From: CAIOTO01 sp040389165
Lineage (GTDB): Bacteria > Pseudomonadota > Alphaproteobacteria > Paracaedibacterales > CAIOTO01
Assembly: GCA_040389165.1 (NCBI GenBank)
Contig: JAZKAK010000037.1
Coordinates: forward strand, 1-17,166
Direction: 5' to 3'
Length of the DNA stretch: 17,166 nucleotides
Positions 6,390 through 15,419 of the stretch are shown one piece after another (position 1 is the first letter of the stretch; each line of letters starts with the position of its first letter). Made by a program: the position numbers and the translations under genes. Under the pieces are notes generated by a model. The model ran no database searches, was not told the DNA's origin, and saw nothing but the letters and a program-made list of their open reading frames with translations.

Positions 6390-9300
6390 ATGGTTAGGTC
6401 TTATACAGGGCGAAAGCGGTTCCGTAAATCGTTTGGCCGTAACGCAGAAGTTGCACCATTACCAAATTTAATTGCACTACAAAAATCTTCGTATGACAGT
6501 TTTTTACAAGCAAACACTTCGCACGAATTAAGATTAGACGTCGGTTTGCAGGAAGTATTTAGATCTATATTTCCAATTAAAGATTTTTCAGGTAAGTCTC
6601 AGCTTGAATTTCATAAGTACCAATTTGATACACCCAAATATGATGAGCCTGAGTGCCGTCAACGTGGAATGACATTTGCTGCACCATTGCGTGTAACGTT
6701 TCGTTTGGTCGTGTGGGATGTAGATAGTGATACTGGTTCACGGTCCATCCGCGATATTAAAGAACAAGATGTGTACATGGGCGATGTTCCATTAATGACC
6801 GATCGTGGTACCTTTATTGTAAATGGTATTGAGCGTGTTATCGTTTCGCAAATGCATCGTAGTCCTGGCGTGTTTTTTGATCATGATAAAGGCAAGTCAC
6901 ACAGTTCTGGTAAAATCTTGTATGCTGCACGTGTTGTTCCTTACCGTGGTTCCTGGATTGATTTTGAATTTGATCCAAAAGATACATTGTACGTACGTAT
7001 TGATCGTCGTCGGAAATTACCATTAACAACCTTTTTAATGGCACTCGACAGCGCAGCTACCGCTGAACTACGTCAAAAGAGCATCGCAGATGGCACGCCT
7101 TTGGCGCCTAATTTAGTTACGGGTATGTCGCGCGAAGAAATTCTAAATACGTTTTATAATACCGTTGATTATACAAAAACAGAAAGAGGTTGGACGACGC
7201 CTTATCACGCAGAACATTGGCGTAGCGTCAAGTTAAACCAAAATCTTGTTAATGCTGAAACAGGTGATATTGTTGCGGAAAAAGAAACAAAAATAACACC
7301 GCGCATGGCAAAGAAGTTCCAAGCTGATGGTTTGACGTCTATTTTTGTTGCAGAAGAAGATCTTTATGGTTTGTATATTGCAAATGATTATATTAATGAA
7401 AATAATGGCGAAATCTTTTTAGAAGCAGGCGACGAATTATCAAAGGAAACACTCGAGGTAATCGCTCGTTTGAATCTAAAGAAGCTATCTGTATTGCATG
7501 TTGATCATGTTAATATTGGTGGATACTTGCTGGCTACATTGATTGCTGATAAGAACCATAGTCGTGAAGATGCGTTGTTGGATATATATCGTTCAATTCG
7601 TCCAGGCGAGCCGCCAACACTTGAGGGTGGAGAGGCTATTTTTAAAGGTTTATTCTTTGATGAAGAGCGTTATGATTTGTCGGCTGTTGGTCGTGTTAAA
7701 TTAAACGCACGTCTTGGTCTTGAAATAGATGATACTGTACGTATTCTTTTGAAAACAGATATTGTCGCCATTATAAAAACATTGCTTGAATTAAAAGATG
7801 GTCGTGGCGAGGTTGACGATATTGACAACCTTGGTAACCGTCGTGTTCGTTCGGTAGGTGAATTAATTGAAAATCAATTCCGTGTTGGTGTTGTTCGTAT
7901 GGAACGTACCATTAAAGAGCGCATGGGTTCTGTTGATATTGAAACGGTTATGCCAAATGATCTCATTAACGCAAAGCCAGTTGCTGCTTCTATTCGTGAA
8001 TTCTTTGGTTCATCGCAATTGTCGCAATTTATGGATCAAACCAATCCTCTTTCTGAAATTACGCACAAGCGTCGCCTTTCAGCGTTAGGACCAGGCGGTT
8101 TATCACGTGATCGCGCTGGTTTTGAAGTGCGAGACGTTCACCCTACCCACTATGGTCGTATTTGTCCAATCGAGACACCAGAAGGTCCGAATATTGGTTT
8201 GATCAACTCGCTTGCGACGTATGCACGTATTAATAAATATGGTTTTATCGAAACACCGTATCGTAAAGTTACTGACGGCATTGTGTCTGATGATGTTATT
8301 TATTTATCGGCTATGCAAGAAGGTCGTTATAATATTGCACCAGCAAACGCGCCATTTGATGAAAACAAGCGTCTTACTGAAGATCTTCTGACAATTCATC
8401 GTGGTGGTGAAGTTGGTATGACATTGCGTGAAGACGTGCATTTGATGGATGTTTCACCAAAGCAGCTGGTATCTGTTGCTGCATCGCTTATTCCATTTTT
8501 GGAAAACGATGACGCTTCACGTGCGCTCATGGGATCAAACATGCAACGTCAAGCCGTTCCACTGTTGCGCACTGAAGCGCCAATTATTGGTACTGGTATG
8601 GAGCATATTGTTGCGCGTGACTCAGGTGCTGTTATTGTTGCAAAACGCGCAGGTGTTGTGGATCAAATCGATGGTAAGCGCATCGTAATTCGTGCGACTG
8701 AACCTGACAGTAAGGGTGATATTGGCGTTGATATTTATACATTGATGAAATATCAAGGCTCAAATATGAGTACGTGTATCAATCAAAAGCCGCTTGTTCG
8801 CAAAGGTGACGTTGTCGTTTCTGGTGATATTATCGCTGATGGTCCATCCACAGATATGGGTGAATTAGCATTGGGGCGTAACTGTCTCGTGGCATTTATG
8901 TCATGGCAAGGCTACAACTTTGAAGACTCAATTGTTATTTCTGAACGTATTGCGCGTGATGACGTCTTTACCTCGATTCACATCGAAGGTTTTGAAACCA
9001 TGGCACGTGACACCAAACTTGGTAACGAAGATATTTCACGTGATATTCCAAACGTTGGTGAAGAAGCGTTACGTAATCTAGACGAAGCTGGTATTATTTA
9101 TGTTGGTGCTGAAGTCAATCCTGGCGATATTCTTGTTGGCAAGGTGACACCGAAAGGTGAAACACCAATGACGCCAGAAGAGAAATTGCTCAGGGCAATC
9201 TTTGGCGAGAAAGCTGCTGATGTACGTGATAGTTCCCTTCGCGTTCCACCAGGAGTTTCAGGAACAGTTGTTGAAGTTCGTGTTTTCTCACGCCGTGGCG

Positions 9301-10556
9301 TTGAAAAAGATGAACGATCAATTGCGATTGAACGTCAAGAAATAGAACGACTTGCAAAAGACCGTGATGATGAACGCGGTATTTTGGAGCGCAGTTTTTA
9401 CCAACGTTTGCAAGACAAACTGATGGGACATAAAATTGTTTCAGGACCTACGGGCATTCAGTCTGGCAAAAAAGTAACGTCAGAAATCCTTGCTGAGTTT
9501 ACTCAAGGTCAATGGCGACGTATCAGCGTTGATGATGAAACTACGATGACTGATATTGAAGCTATGAAGCGTCATATTGATGAGTGTATAGCAAGACTTC
9601 AGGCCGTATTTGAAGATAAAGTTGAGAAACTACGCCGCGGTGACGAGTTGCCACCAGGGGTGCTTAAAATGGTTAAAGTATTTATTGCTGTTAAGCGTAA
9701 ACTTCAGCCAGGCGATAAAATGGCTGGTCGACATGGTAACAAGGGTGTTGTATCTCGTGTTATTCCATTGGAAGACTTGCCATATCTAGCTGACGGCACG
9801 CCAGTTGATATTATCTTGAATCCACTTGGTGTTCCTTCACGTATGAACGTTGGTCAGATTTTGGAAACGCATCTTGGCGCAGCAGCCTTTGGTTTGGGTA
9901 AGCAAATAACGGCAATGTTAGAGGCCTATAAAGAAGGACTTCAGACAACAGATGATGTGCGAAACACACTTGGTGATTTGTATATGTCTAAGACCGACAG
10001 AGATGATATCAATGCATTGTCTGATGTTGAGCTTCTTGAGATGGCTGGAAATCTTAAAAATGGTATTCCTATGGCAACACCTGTTTTTGATGGTGCGAAG
10101 CAGGATGAGATTGAACATTATTTGACAAAAGCTGGTCTGGATACATCAGGACAAGTTGTTTTGTATGATGGTCGTTCAGGAGAACCTTTTGATCGTCAAA
10201 TAACAGTCGGACAAGTTTACGTTTTGAAGTTGCATCATTTGGTTGATGATAAGATTCATGCGCGTTCAATTGGACCATATAGTCTTGTAACGCAGCAACC
10301 ATTGGGTGGAAAAGCTCAATTCGGTGGACAGCGTTTCGGAGAAATGGAAGTTTGGGCACTTGAGGCATATGGCGCAGCTTATACGTTGCAAGAAAAGCTT
10401 ACGGTTAAATCAGATGACGTCGCAGGACGTATGAAAGCGTACGAAGAAATTGTCCGAGGTGGCGAAAACATTGAAGCTGGTATTCCTGAATCACTTAATG
10501 TTTTGGCAAAAGAGCTTCGGTCTTTGGGGCTGAATCTATCATTTAACTACAGTTAA
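6390..10556 (+). CDS. rpoB: DNA-directed RNA polymerase subunit beta
   Basis: This is the second-largest core subunit of RNA polymerase, forming one pincer and much of the active centre. At 1388 residues it matches the longer alphaproteobacterial form (E. coli has 1342). The N-terminus (TGRKRFRKSFGRNAEVAPLP) is of alphaproteobacterial type. The rifampicin region is intact (SSQLSQFMDQTNPLSE, then ITHKRRLSALGPGGLSRDRA). D549, H559 and S564 align with E. coli D516, H526 and S531 and carry the sensitive-type residues. Also seen are the downstream core motifs SWQGYNFEDSIVISE and GDKMAGRHGNKGVVSR and the C-terminal clamp-anchor region (GGKAQFGGQRFGEMEVWALE). A GGGGGA ribosome binding site lies at 6378-6383, six bases before the ATG. 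The gene is separate from rpoC, unlike the fusion found in some Rickettsiales such as Wolbachia. Confidence 0.99.
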   Translation: MVRSYTGRKRFRKSFGRNAEVAPLPNLIALQKSSYDSFLQANTSHELRLDVGLQEVFRSIFPIKDFSGKSQLEFHKYQFDTPKYDEPECRQRGMTFAAPLRVTFRLVVWDVDSDTGSRSIRDIKEQDVYMGDVPLMTDRGTFIVNGIERVIVSQMHRSPGVFFDHDKGKSHSSGKILYAARVVPYRGSWIDFEFDPKDTLYVRIDRRRKLPLTTFLMALDSAATAELRQKSIADGTPLAPNLVTGMSREEILNTFYNTVDYTKTERGWTTPYHAEHWRSVKLNQNLVNAETGDIVAEKETKITPRMAKKFQADGLTSIFVAEEDLYGLYIANDYINENNGEIFLEAGDELSKETLEVIARLNLKKLSVLHVDHVNIGGYLLATLIADKNHSREDALLDIYRSIRPGEPPTLEGGEAIFKGLFFDEERYDLSAVGRVKLNARLGLEIDDTVRILLKTDIVAIIKTLLELKDGRGEVDDIDNLGNRRVRSVGELIENQFRVGVVRMERTIKERMGSVDIETVMPNDLINAKPVAASIREFFGSSQLSQFMDQTNPLSEITHKRRLSALGPGGLSRDRAGFEVRDVHPTHYGRICPIETPEGPNIGLINSLATYARINKYGFIETPYRKVTDGIVSDDVIYLSAMQEGRYNIAPANAPFDENKRLTEDLLTIHRGGEVGMTLREDVHLMDVSPKQLVSVAASLIPFLENDDASRALMGSNMQRQAVPLLRTEAPIIGTGMEHIVARDSGAVIVAKRAGVVDQIDGKRIVIRATEPDSKGDIGVDIYTLMKYQGSNMSTCINQKPLVRKGDVVVSGDIIADGPSTDMGELALGRNCLVAFMSWQGYNFEDSIVISERIARDDVFTSIHIEGFETMARDTKLGNEDISRDIPNVGEEALRNLDEAGIIYVGAEVNPGDILVGKVTPKGETPMTPEEKLLRAIFGEKAADVRDSSLRVPPGVSGTVVEVRVFSRRGVEKDERSIAIERQEIERLAKDRDDERGILERSFYQRLQDKLMGHKIVSGPTGIQSGKKVTSEILAEFTQGQWRRISVDDETTMTDIEAMKRHIDECIARLQAVFEDKVEKLRRGDELPPGVLKMVKVFIAVKRKLQPGDKMAGRHGNKGVVSRVIPLEDLPYLADGTPVDIILNPLGVPSRMNVGQILETHLGAAAFGLGKQITAMLEAYKEGLQTTDDVRNTLGDLYMSKTDRDDINALSDVELLEMAGNLKNGIPMATPVFDGAKQDEIEHYLTKAGLDTSGQVVLYDGRSGEPFDRQITVGQVYVLKLHHLVDDKIHARSIGPYSLVTQQPLGGKAQFGGQRFGEMEVWALEAYGAAYTLQEKLTVKSDDVAGRMKAYEEIVRGGENIEAGIPESLNVLAKELRSLGLNLSFNYS

Positions 10557-10568
10557 AAACAATAAATA

Positions 10569-10594
10569 GGTCTGCTATATGCGTATAGCGGACC
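10569..10594 (+). other. 11-bp hairpin in the rpoB-rpoC gap
   Basis: GGTCTGCTATA pairs over 11 positions (one G-U) with TATAGCGGACC across a TGCG loop, 12 bases after the rpoB stop. It is followed by an AT-rich but not T-run sequence. It is probably an mRNA processing or stability element between the two polymerase genes rather than a terminator. Confidence 0.5.
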
Positions 10595-10611
10595 CATTAT
10601 AATAAATTAAT

Positions 10612-10629
10612 GCGCACTTAACGGTGCGT
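10612..10629 (+). other. Second, smaller hairpin upstream of rpoC
   Basis: GCGCAC (10612-10617) pairs with GTGCGT (10624-10629) across six bases, with one terminal G-U. It ends nine bases before the AGGAG ribosome binding site of rpoC (10639-10643), leaving that site free. Confidence 0.35.
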
Positions 10630-10651
10630 CCCCCTCTTAGGAGTTTAGTCC

Positions 10652-13600
10652 ATGAGCCGCGAGTTACATAAAGCAATATCATCTGGAGAAATTGTTCCAG
10701 GTTTTGATTCTTTAGGCATTTCCATTGCGAGTCCTGAGCAAATTCGCTCTTGGTCCTTTGGTGAAGTAAAGAAGCCAGAAACAATTAACTACCGTACGTT
10801 CAAACCAGAACGCGACGGTCTATTCTGTGCACGTATTTTTGGTCCAATTAAGGACTATGAATGTTTGTGTGGAAAATACAAACGTATGAAATACCGCGGT
10901 ATAGTATGCGAAAAATGTGGTGTTGAGGTAACCTTAAGTAAAGTTCGTCGTGATCGAATGGGGCATATTGATTTAGCTTCACCTGTAGCGCATATTTGGT
11001 TTACAAAATCACTTCCAAGTCGTTTAGGTACTTTGCTTGATATAACCTTACGTGATCTTGAGCGTATTTTATATTTTGAAAACTATGTCGTTGTTGATCC
11101 GGGCCTGACGCCTTTTCGCTATAAGCAATTGCTTAGCGAAGAAGAATTCATGCGCGCACAGGATGAGTATGGTGAAGATGCATTCGTCGCCAGCATTGGT
11201 GCTGAAGCGCTTAAAGAAATTTTGCTCAAACTCGACATGGAAAAAGAAAGAGATGAGCTTCGCATTGAATTTGTTGAAACGTCATCCGAAATTAGACGCA
11301 AGAAGATTTTTAAGCGTTTGAAGCTTATCGAGGCATTCTTATCTTCGAATACACGCCCAGAATGGCTTGTGATGCAAGTTATTCCTGTCATTCCACCTGA
11401 ACTTCGTCCGCTTGTTCCATTGGATGGTGGTCGTTTTGCGACAAGTGACTTGAATGATCTTTATCGTCGTGTAATTAACCGTAACAATCGCTTGAAGCGT
11501 TTGATTGAACTGCGTGCGCCAGATATTATTGTACGTAACGAAAAGCGTATGCTGCAAGAATCCGTCGATGCTTTGTTTGATAATGGTCGTCGTGGCCGTG
11601 CGATTACAGGTGCTAATAAGCGTCCATTGAAATCACTTGCAGATATGCTAAAGGGTAAGCAAGGTCGTTTCCGTCAGAACCTTCTTGGAAAACGTGTTGA
11701 CTACTCAGGTCGTTCGGTGATTGTCGTTGGTCCAGAGCTTAAATTACATCAATGTGGTTTGCCGAAGAAAATGGCCTTGGAGCTTTTCCGTCCATTTATT
11801 TATTCCCGTCTTGAACGGTATGGTCTTGCAAGCACATTGAAAGCTGCAAAACGTATGGTTGAAAAAGAGCGTCCAGAAGTTTGGGACGTTTTGGAAGATG
11901 TAATTCGTGAGCACCCAGTTTTGTTGAACCGCGCACCTACATTGCACCGTTTGGGTATCCAGGCGTTTGAGCCTATGCTGATTGAAGGTAAAGCGATTCA
12001 ATTGCATCCGCTTGTTTGCACAGCCTTTAACGCTGACTTCGACGGTGACCAGATGGCCGTGCACGTTCCTTTAGGACTTGAGGCACAACTAGAATCACGC
12101 GTTTTGATGATGTCAACAAACAATATTTTGAGTCCTGCAAACGGACGTCCAATTATTGTTCCATCTAAAGATATCGTTCTTGGACTTTATTACTTGTCAC
12201 TTGAGCGTGATGGTCTGCCAGGTGAAGGTATGACGATAGCGAACATGGATGAGCTTGAGCACGCGATGCAAGATAACATTGTTCACTTGCATACAAAAAT
12301 TAGTGCACGTGTAGCTGTTTATGCAGAAGACGGAGCTGTTTCATATAAGCGTCTTAATACGACTCCAGGCCGTATGATTTTGGGTCAATATTTGCCTAAA
12401 TCTGCGAAGATCCCTTTCGAGACAATTAATCAGATTCTAACGTCTGGCGAAATTACCAACTTGGTTGATATTGTTTATCGTCACTGTGGGCAAAAAGAAA
12501 CAGTTATTTTTGTTGATCGTATTATGGGCCTTGGGTTTACGTATATGACTAAAGGTGGCATTTCGTTTGGTAAAGATGATCTCGTTATTCCGCCTGAAAA
12601 AGGTAAGCTTATCGCTGATACTAAGGGCTTGGTTGCTGATTTCGAACAACAATATCTGGATGGTTTGATCACTAAGGGTGAGAAATACAACAAAGTTGTT
12701 GATGCTTGGTCTAGCTGTACGGATCGTGTGGCGGATGCCATGATGAAAACAATGTCGGCTACAAATCCAAGTGCTGCAGTGAACTCTGTTTACATGATGA
12801 CGCACTCAAAGGCACGTGGTTCTGTTGCACAGATGAAACAGCTTTCGGGTATGCGTGGTTTGATGGCAACGCCATCAGGTGACATTATCGAAACGCCAAT
12901 CATTTCAAACTTTAAAGAAGGTTTGAACGTTCTTGAATATTTCATTTCAACACATGGTACCCGTAAGGGGCTGGCTGATACTGCACTTAAAACAGCAAAC
13001 TCAGGTTATTTGACACGTCGTTTGGTTGACGTTGCGCAAGATTGTATTATTTCCGAAGATGATTGTGGTACAAAACGTGGCTTAATGATTAGAACAGTTA
13101 CCGAAGGCGCCAATGTTATTATTACAATGTTGGAACGTGTCTTGGGTCGATGTTCAGCAGAAGATGTCATTAATCCTCATACAGGTGAAATTGCCGTTAA
13201 AGCAGGCGAGATGCTCGATGAAGAAGCTATTGATCGCTTGGCTGCAACTGGCATTGATGAAATGAAGATCAGATCTGTTCTGACATGTGAAACGGTTAAT
13301 GGTACATGTACGAAGTGTTATGGGCGTGATATGGCGCGCGGTACGATTGTCTGCAAAGGTGAGACCGTTGGTGTTATCGCAGCGCAATCTATTGGTGAGC
13401 CTGGTACTCAGCTTACTATGCGTACATTCCACATTGGTGGTGCAGCGCAACGTGGCGCAGAGCAATCAAATATTGAATCCTCATTCAATGGTAAAGTTGT
13501 CTTTAACAATGCGAACGTTGTAACGAACACAGCAGCGCATTCTGTCATGATTGCACGTACGGGTGAATTACTGATTGTGGATGATCAAGATCGTGAGCGT

Positions 13601-14815
13601 GTTCGACATAAAGTTCCATATGGTTCACGTATGTTGGTTAAAGCTGGTGATGTTGTTGTTCCAGGAACACGTCTCTATGAATGGGATCCTTATACTATTC
13701 CTGTTCTTACTGAAAAGGATGGTCTAGGTCATTTCGTGGATTTGGTTGATGGACAATCAATGCGTGAAATTATTGATGAATCAACCGGAATTTCAAGCCG
13801 TGTTGTGGTTGACTGGAAACAGCATGGCCGTTCATCTGAATTGCGTCCAATGATTAGTATTCGTGATGAAAAAGGAAATCCAATTATTCTGAAAAATGGT
13901 TTGGAAGCGCGTTATTTCCTACCTATTGATACGATCGTTAGTATTGAGAATAATTATCCTGTAAAAGCAGGTGATATCGTGGCACGTATTCCACGTGAGA
14001 CGACAAAGACGCGCGACATTACCGGTGGTTTGCCACGCGTTTCTGAATTGTTTGAAGCACGGCATCCTAAAGACGCAGCTATTATTGCGGAGTTCGATGG
14101 ACGTGTTGAGTTTGGAAAAGACTACAAAGCAAAACGCCGTATTATTGTGCTTCCTGATGATGAGAATGCAACGCCAATGGAATATCTCATTCCTAAGGGC
14201 CGTCACGTAACAGTTCATGAAGGTGACTATGTACGTCGTGGTGAGCTTCTTGTTGATGGAAATCCTGTTCCACATGATATCTTGCGTATTTTGGGTGTAG
14301 AAGCCTTGGCTGCCTATTTGGTCAGTGAAATTCAACAAGTCTACCGTTTGCAAGGTGTTGGTATTAACGATAAGCATATTGAAGTTATTGTAAGGCAGAT
14401 GTTACAGAAGGTTGAGATTACGGATGCTGGTTCAACAGATTTGATTATTGGTGAGCAAATCGATCGCGTTGAGATGGATGCACTTAATCTTGAGCTTGAT
14501 GCAAAAGGCGAACGTTTGGCTTCGGGAACACCTGTTCTTCAAGGTATTACAAAAGCTTCATTGCACACTAAGTCCTTTATCTCAGCTGCATCGTTCCAAG
14601 AGACCACACGTGTTCTAACTGAGGCAGCAGTTGCTGGTAAAGTTGACATGTTAACAGGTCTAAAGGAAAATGTGATTGTTGGTCGTTTGATTCCAGCAGG
14701 TACAGGTGGAGTTGTTAGAAATCTTAAGGAACTAGCTGGTCAAAAGGATAAGCAACTTGAGATGGAAACAGGTACAACAAGGCATTTGGAAGCTAAAAGA
14801 CATAAAATTGCTTAA
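10652..14815 (+). CDS. rpoC: DNA-directed RNA polymerase subunit beta'
   Basis: This is the largest core subunit of RNA polymerase, carrying the catalytic magnesium site, clamp, bridge helix and trigger loop. It has 1387 residues, usual for alphaproteobacteria. The N-terminal zinc finger has C71, C73, C86 and C89. The catalytic motif NADFDGDQ gives D462, D464 and D466 as magnesium ligands. The second zinc site is complete with C805, C879, C886 and C889, a constant shift of nine from E. coli. The conserved GRFRQNLLGKRVDYSGRSVI segment and the trigger-loop region around QSIGEPGTQLTMRTFHIGG are present. AGGAG at 10639-10643 lies eight bases before the ATG. The gene ends before a strong terminator, so the cluster does not run on into rpsL-rpsG-fusA here. 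Confidence 0.99.
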   Translation: MSRELHKAISSGEIVPGFDSLGISIASPEQIRSWSFGEVKKPETINYRTFKPERDGLFCARIFGPIKDYECLCGKYKRMKYRGIVCEKCGVEVTLSKVRRDRMGHIDLASPVAHIWFTKSLPSRLGTLLDITLRDLERILYFENYVVVDPGLTPFRYKQLLSEEEFMRAQDEYGEDAFVASIGAEALKEILLKLDMEKERDELRIEFVETSSEIRRKKIFKRLKLIEAFLSSNTRPEWLVMQVIPVIPPELRPLVPLDGGRFATSDLNDLYRRVINRNNRLKRLIELRAPDIIVRNEKRMLQESVDALFDNGRRGRAITGANKRPLKSLADMLKGKQGRFRQNLLGKRVDYSGRSVIVVGPELKLHQCGLPKKMALELFRPFIYSRLERYGLASTLKAAKRMVEKERPEVWDVLEDVIREHPVLLNRAPTLHRLGIQAFEPMLIEGKAIQLHPLVCTAFNADFDGDQMAVHVPLGLEAQLESRVLMMSTNNILSPANGRPIIVPSKDIVLGLYYLSLERDGLPGEGMTIANMDELEHAMQDNIVHLHTKISARVAVYAEDGAVSYKRLNTTPGRMILGQYLPKSAKIPFETINQILTSGEITNLVDIVYRHCGQKETVIFVDRIMGLGFTYMTKGGISFGKDDLVIPPEKGKLIADTKGLVADFEQQYLDGLITKGEKYNKVVDAWSSCTDRVADAMMKTMSATNPSAAVNSVYMMTHSKARGSVAQMKQLSGMRGLMATPSGDIIETPIISNFKEGLNVLEYFISTHGTRKGLADTALKTANSGYLTRRLVDVAQDCIISEDDCGTKRGLMIRTVTEGANVIITMLERVLGRCSAEDVINPHTGEIAVKAGEMLDEEAIDRLAATGIDEMKIRSVLTCETVNGTCTKCYGRDMARGTIVCKGETVGVIAAQSIGEPGTQLTMRTFHIGGAAQRGAEQSNIESSFNGKVVFNNANVVTNTAAHSVMIARTGELLIVDDQDRERVRHKVPYGSRMLVKAGDVVVPGTRLYEWDPYTIPVLTEKDGLGHFVDLVDGQSMREIIDESTGISSRVVVDWKQHGRSSELRPMISIRDEKGNPIILKNGLEARYFLPIDTIVSIENNYPVKAGDIVARIPRETTKTRDITGGLPRVSELFEARHPKDAAIIAEFDGRVEFGKDYKAKRRIIVLPDDENATPMEYLIPKGRHVTVHEGDYVRRGELLVDGNPVPHDILRILGVEALAAYLVSEIQQVYRLQGVGINDKHIEVIVRQMLQKVEITDAGSTDLIIGEQIDRVEMDALNLELDAKGERLASGTPVLQGITKASLHTKSFISAASFQETTRVLTEAAVAGKVDMLTGLKENVIVGRLIPAGTGGVVRNLKELAGQKDKQLEMETGTTRHLEAKRHKIA

Positions 14816-14841
14816 GCAATAGCAACGGTATCTATACTTAG

Positions 14842-14873
14842 AAAAGCACGCAGTTTATCTTGCGTGCTTTTTT
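14842..14873 (+). terminator. Rho-independent terminator after rpoC
   Basis: GCACGCA pairs perfectly with TGCGTGC over an eight-base loop. The 5' arm is preceded by AAAA and the 3' arm is followed by six T. It lies 26 bases after the rpoC stop and is the clearest intrinsic terminator in the window, marking the end of the core cluster. Confidence 0.92.
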
Positions 14874-14904
14874 GTGCGCTTGCACGTTATGAGGATCCAT
14901 TTAG

Positions 14905-14934
14905 ATGAATAAAAATACGAAATCATTATTATGA
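14905..14934 (+). CDS. Possible 9-codon leader peptide coupled to the acetyltransferase gene
   Basis: ATG at 14905 opens a nine-codon frame (MNKNTKSLL) that ends in TGA at 14932-14934, overlapping the ATG of the next gene as ATGA. GAGGA at 14891-14895 is placed as a ribosome binding site for this small frame, while the acetyltransferase ATG has none of its own. That arrangement would allow translational coupling. With so few codons this could be chance, and no attenuator-like codon run is present. Confidence 0.3.
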   Translation: MNKNTKSLL

Positions 14935-15419
14935 CCAGAAATCTTACCTATAGAAAAGCAATGCTTAACGACATTCCTTCACTCGTTTCCCTTTCCTATC
15001 AAAAACGCCAATTTTATGAAAAGGCACAACCACAATTTTGGAAACACGCAGGTGATTGTGCAGAAAAAGCGCAAACAAAATGGTTTGAAGAATTACTAAC
15101 GTGCGATGAGCACATTATGCTAACGGCTGAGCAGAACAACATAGCTGTTGGGTTTATCATAGGGAAACTGGTTGCTGCACCGGGAGTATATAATCCCGGC
15201 GGTTTAACGCTAATGATTGATGATTTCTGTGTGGCCAATGAATCAGATTGGCCAACGGTTGGCGCAAGGCTTATCGATGAAATTAAACTGATAGCAAAAG
15301 AAAAAGGTGCTGCGCAGATTGTTGTTGTGACGGGCGCACATGATGAACCCAAGCGTGATTTTCTTAAAAATTATAATTTAAGCATAGCCTCTGAATGGCA
15401 TGTTGGGGGAATTGAATGA
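14931..15419 (+). CDS. GNAT-family N-acetyltransferase-like protein
   Basis: The 162-residue product looks like a stand-alone GNAT acyltransferase, which would move an acetyl group from acetyl-CoA to an amine. The start YRKAMLNDIPSLVSLSYQKR is typical of the first strand and helix. The central strands are around IAVGFIIGKLVAAP and LMIDDFCVANE. The acetyl-CoA-binding turn and helix follow as WPTVGARLIDEIKLIAKEKG, a degenerate form of the Q/R-x-x-G-x-G/A motif. The last strand (IVVVTGAHDEPKRDFLKNY) matches the usual C-terminal pattern. The substrate cannot be told. An in-frame stop at 14910 limits upstream starts, and no good ribosome binding site precedes this ATG. It is the first gene of an overlapping trio; its TGA overlaps the next ATG by four bases. 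Confidence 0.72.
   Translation: MTRNLTYRKAMLNDIPSLVSLSYQKRQFYEKAQPQFWKHAGDCAEKAQTKWFEELLTCDEHIMLTAEQNNIAVGFIIGKLVAAPGVYNPGGLTLMIDDFCVANESDWPTVGARLIDEIKLIAKEKGAAQIVVVTGAHDEPKRDFLKNYNLSIASEWHVGGIE

Noticed and set aside
13919..14377. 152-codon open frame on the minus strand inside rpoC
   Set aside because: It lies wholly within the coding sequence of a conserved essential gene, shows no recognisable domain, and is explained by the codon use of rpoC on the other strand. The same holds for the shorter antisense frames in the helicase, rplK, rpoB and rpoC.
14880..14907. TTGCAC and TAGATG as a promoter for the accessory operon
   Set aside because: The -35-like hexamer is fair, but the -10 candidate matches poorly, and part of the region overlaps the ribosome binding site of the mini-frame. 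A promoter must lie in this gap if the rpoC terminator is efficient, but I cannot place it.
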